Assembly (NCBI GenBank): GCA_021819345.1
Contig: JAKARG010000031.1
Location: 7,308-13,147, forward strand
Length of the DNA stretch: 5,840 nucleotides
Reading direction: 5' to 3'
From: Actinomycetes bacterium
GTDB lineage: Bacteria > Actinomycetota > Acidimicrobiia > Acidimicrobiales > Palsa-688
The notes below the pieces were generated by a model. That model worked only from the letters and a program-made list of their open reading frames with translations, was not told the DNA's origin and ran no database searches. Below, piece by piece: positions 4,291 to 5,840 of the stretch; positions within the stretch are counted from its first letter, which is position 1; each line of letters begins with the position of its first letter. The translations under genes were made by a program, and so were the position numbers.

Positions 4291-4914
4291 TCAGCGCTCG
4301 GGAAGGGGGCCGGGGTAGGCGGCCTCCGCTGCCGCCTCGAGCTGGCGGGCCTTGCGGCGGACGAGGACGATCGCGGCCACCACCACGACCACGGCGGCGA
4401 CCCCGAAGGCGATCGAGGTCGTGTGCGAGAGGCGATCGATGGCGCTGCCGGCCTCGTAGGAGGCGAAGCTGTACAGCGCCGCCCAGAGGATCCCGCCGGC
4501 GGCGTTGAAGGCGAGGAACCGCCTCCAGCGCATCTTGAGCGTGCCCGCGAGGAACGCCGCGTAGGTCCGCAGCACCGATACGAACCGCCCGAAGAACACC
4601 ACCTTTCCGCCGTGGCGGTCGAAGACCAGCCGACCGACCTTCACCTCGGAGTCCCTCACCCGGATGTAGCGGCCGTAGCGGCGTAGCAGCCGGTAGCCCC
4701 CCTTGGCCCCGATCAGGAAGCCGACGTTGTCGCCGAGCACGGCGGCGGCGGCGGCGACCACGAAGATCACCCACACCGACAGTGCGTGCGAGCTGCCCGC
4801 AGCCACGCCGGCGGCGATCAGGATCGTCTCTCCCGGAAGCGGTACGCCCAGGCTCTCGGCGGCCACCAACACGAAGATCGCGCCGTAACCGTAGTGGTGG
4901 AGGAGGGAGCCCAT
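4291..4914 (-). CDS. DedA family integral membrane protein (VTT domain)
   Basis: The 207-residue protein is a DedA/VTT-domain membrane protein. Members support envelope integrity, and several are now linked to undecaprenyl-phosphate recycling across the membrane. Hallmarks are YGYGAIFVLVAAESLGVPLP then GETILIAAG (8-36, with E20 and E29), a hydrophobic span 47-60 followed by GDNVGFLIGAKGG (61-73), the re-entrant motif GRFVSVLRTYAAFLAGTLKM (109-128, with R110 and R116), FNAAGGILWAALYSF (136-150, W144), and a final membrane helix at about 168-185 ending in RRKAR. The Ala/Glu-rich tail is cytoplasmic. The frame is open upstream to 4974, but those codons fall inside tRNA-Gly; the ATG at 4914 gives the normal family N-terminus. 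There is no ribosome binding site in the 18 bases between tRNA and ATG. Substrate is not deducible. Confidence 0.92.
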   Translation of the reverse strand: MGSLLHHYGYGAIFVLVAAESLGVPLPGETILIAAGVAAGSSHALSVWVIFVVAAAAAVLGDNVGFLIGAKGGYRLLRRYGRYIRVRDSEVKVGRLVFDRHGGKVVFFGRFVSVLRTYAAFLAGTLKMRWRRFLAFNAAGGILWAALYSFASYEAGSAIDRLSHTTSIAFGVAAVVVVVAAIVLVRRKARQLEAAAEAAYPGPLPER

Positions 4915-4932
4915 ATCGAACAGCCGTACCGG

Positions 4933-5005
4933 AGCGGACGACGGGATTCGAACCCGCGACCCCAACCTTGGCAAGGTTGTGCTCTACCAGCTGAGCCACG
5001 TCCGC
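4933..5005 (-). tRNA. tRNA-Gly (anticodon GCC)
   Basis: The minus strand folds into a complete 73-base cloverleaf. The acceptor stem is GCGGACG/CGTCCGC (perfect 7 bp) and the D arm is GCTC-AGCTGGTA-GAGC. The anticodon arm is CAACC-TTGCCAA-GGTTG with anticodon GCC, the variable loop is GGGTC, and the T arm is GCGGG-TTCGAAT-CCCGT with one terminal G-U. The discriminator is T, as bacterial glycine tRNAs require. The following bases are CCG, so the CCA end is not encoded and must be added by the nucleotidyltransferase. It is the only RNA gene seen. Confidence 0.97.
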
Positions 5006-5015
5006 AGTAGGCCAC

Positions 5016-5024
5016 AGGTTACCA
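5016..5024 (-). promoter_or_regulatory. Putative extended -10 (TGG-TAACCT) of tRNA-Gly
   Basis: On the minus strand TGGTAACCT gives a TANNNT -10 box (5016-5021) preceded by TGN, an extended -10. Start of transcription about 7 bases later would be near 5009, a few bases before the mature tRNA 5' end at 5005. No clear -35 box is seen. It may also drive dedA, which has no promoter of its own in the 18-base gap. Confidence 0.45.
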
Positions 5025-5049
5025 GAGCGAGCGGTGGCCGACCGGCCGG

Positions 5050-5055
5050 TAGGCT
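5050..5055 (+). promoter_or_regulatory. Possible -10 box TAGGCT for the acuI-like gene
   Basis: TAGGCT fits TANNNT and would place the transcript start near 5062, giving a leader of about 18 bases that includes the GAGGAGG site. There is no visible -35 box. One short match in GC-rich DNA is weak evidence. Confidence 0.3.
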
Positions 5056-5068
5056 CGCCGGAGCGATC

Positions 5069-5075
5069 GAGGAGG
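5069..5075 (+). promoter_or_regulatory. Ribosome binding site GAGGAGG selecting the TTG start at 5080
   Basis: GAGGAGG lies 4 bases before TTG 5080. The next in-frame candidate, GTG 5095, is 19 bases away, too far for this site. This is the strongest Shine-Dalgarno sequence in the window. Confidence 0.7.
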
Positions 5076-5079
5076 CGTC

Positions 5080-5840
5080 TTGGGGTTCCCGGCAGTGATC
5101 TCCGATGGGGTAGGGCCGGCTCGGATGGCCGAGCTGGAGGAGGCCGACCTCCCGGAGGGGGACGTGACCGTCGAGGTCGCCTACTCCTCGCTCAACTACA
5201 AAGACGGCCTGGCGGTGACCGGTCGGGGGAGGATCGTGCGACGACCCCCCCTCGTGTGCGGCATCGACCTCGCCGGTACCGTGGCGGAGAGCTCCTCGGC
5301 GCGCTGGTCGCCCGGCGACGAGGTGGTCCTCACCGGCTGGGGGCTCTCCGAGACCCAACCCGGTGGGTACACGACCCGCCAGCGGGTGCGCAGCGAGTGG
5401 CTCATCGCCCGGCCGCCCGGATTGACCCTCGCCCAGACGATGGCCGTCGGGACAGCCGGGCTCACCTCGATGCTCTGCGTCCTCGCGCTGCGAGACGCCG
5501 GGGTGGACGCCGGTGGGGAGGTGGTGGTCACCGGGGCCGCGGGGGGTGTGGGAAGCCTGGCGGTGGCCCTGCTCGCGCAGCTCGGTTACCAGGTGGTCGC
5601 CTCGACCGGCCGCCCGGAGCTGAGCGACTACCTGCGCGGGCTCGGTGCCGGCGAGGTCGTCTCGCGCGAGGAGCTGTCGGCTCCCGGAGGTAAGCCTCTG
5701 GAGGCCGCCAGGTGGGCCGGTGGGGTCGACACGGTGGGCAGCACCACCCTTGCGAGGGTCATCCGGCAGGCGGCTTACGGCGCGGCGGTCGCCGCCTGCG
5801 GGCTCGCCGGCGGCGACGACCTGCCGGTGAGCGTCCTGCC
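5080..5840 (+). CDS. acuI: YhdH/AcuI-type NADPH-dependent acrylyl-CoA reductase (3' truncated)
   Basis: The frame runs open from TTG 5080 past the window edge, giving the first 253 residues of a protein usually about 325-330 long. It is a medium-chain dehydrogenase/reductase of the YhdH/AcuI group, cytoplasmic enzymes that reduce acryloyl-CoA to propionyl-CoA with NADPH and so remove a toxic electrophile. Diagnostic segments are YSSLNYKDGLAVTGRGRIVR (35-54), GIDLAGTV (61-68), PGDEVVLTGWG (78-88), MAVGTAGLTSML (121-132), the nucleotide-binding GAAGGVGS (152-159), VVASTGR (172-178), WAGGVDTVG (212-220) and YGAAVAACGLAGG (233-245). No structural zinc-binding cysteine cluster is seen, as expected for this zinc-free group. 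The start is set by GAGGAGG four bases upstream. It is divergent from tRNA-Gly. No DMSP or propionate genes are visible nearby, so the physiological substrate is inferred from the family. Confidence 0.9.
   Translation, partial: MGFPAVISDGVGPARMAELEEADLPEGDVTVEVAYSSLNYKDGLAVTGRGRIVRRPPLVCGIDLAGTVAESSSARWSPGDEVVLTGWGLSETQPGGYTTRQRVRSEWLIARPPGLTLAQTMAVGTAGLTSMLCVLALRDAGVDAGGEVVVTGAAGGVGSLAVALLAQLGYQVVASTGRPELSDYLRGLGAGEVVSREELSAPGGKPLEAARWAGGVDTVGSTTLARVIRQAAYGAAVAACGLAGGDDLPVSVL

Noticed and set aside
4100..4999. 299-codon open frame on the minus strand that covers dedA and runs into the tRNA
   Set aside because: It is a different frame from the clear DedA protein, and its first codons (MAQLVEHNLAKVGVAGSNPV) are a translation of the tRNA gene.
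4782..5010. Small plus-strand ORFs encoding TTGFEPATPTL and RRDSNPRPQP peptides
   Set aside because: These are the familiar spurious translations of the antisense strand of a tRNA gene.
5034..5693. 219-codon plus-strand frame overlapping the acuI-like gene
   Set aside because: Arg/Gly-rich shadow in another frame; the AcuI frame has the ribosome binding site and full family motifs.

Overview
The window is very GC-rich and looks like chromosomal DNA of a high-GC actinobacterium. An uncultured member of the Acidimicrobiia or a relative is my best guess, not a proof. Supporting signs are heavy GTG/TTG start use, TANNNT-type -10 boxes abutting start codons (leaderless genes), a tRNA gene without an encoded CCA end, an actinobacterial-style Fpg/Nei glycosylase and an Orn-type oligoribonuclease. 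I see no transposase, integrase, CRISPR array or phage gene.

Layout. Positions 1-716 (+): the 3' end of an acyl-ACP thioesterase-like hotdog protein, then a stand-alone Lrp/AsnC ligand-binding (RAM) domain protein. 714-820: a convergent intergenic region with a long imperfect palindrome holding nested hairpins. 821-1135 (-): a small basic hypothetical protein. 1136-1348: a non-coding stretch with an 8-bp inverted repeat and four 20-bp tandem repeats. 1349-1939 (-): oligoribonuclease orn. 1940-2005: a 66-bp divergent promoter region. 2006-3915 (+): a tight three-gene operon of dut (dUTPase), an Fpg/Nei DNA glycosylase and a single-pass membrane protein with four extracytoplasmic cysteines. 3966-4157 (+): a small P450-type [3Fe-4S] ferredoxin. 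4158-4290: a convergent GC-rich hairpin region. 4291-4914 (-): a DedA membrane protein, directly downstream of tRNA-Gly(GCC) at 4933-5005 (-). 5080-5840 (+): the first 253 codons of a YhdH/AcuI-type acrylyl-CoA reductase, running off the end.

Common theme. The core is nucleic-acid housekeeping: Orn finishes RNA decay, Dut keeps uracil out of DNA, and the Fpg/Nei enzyme removes damaged bases. The clearest regulatory signal is an identical hexamer, TAGCGT, placed 6-7 nt before the start codon of four genes (RAM protein, orn, dut, ferredoxin), all lacking a Shine-Dalgarno sequence. This is the geometry of a -10 box driving a leaderless mRNA. Two other genes (821-1135 and acuI) instead have clear GGAGG-type ribosome binding sites, so both initiation modes coexist. 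I found no convincing new defence or mobile system. The items most worth checking are the shared TAGCGT signal, the 714-791 palindrome, the 20-bp repeats and the tRNA-dedA junction.
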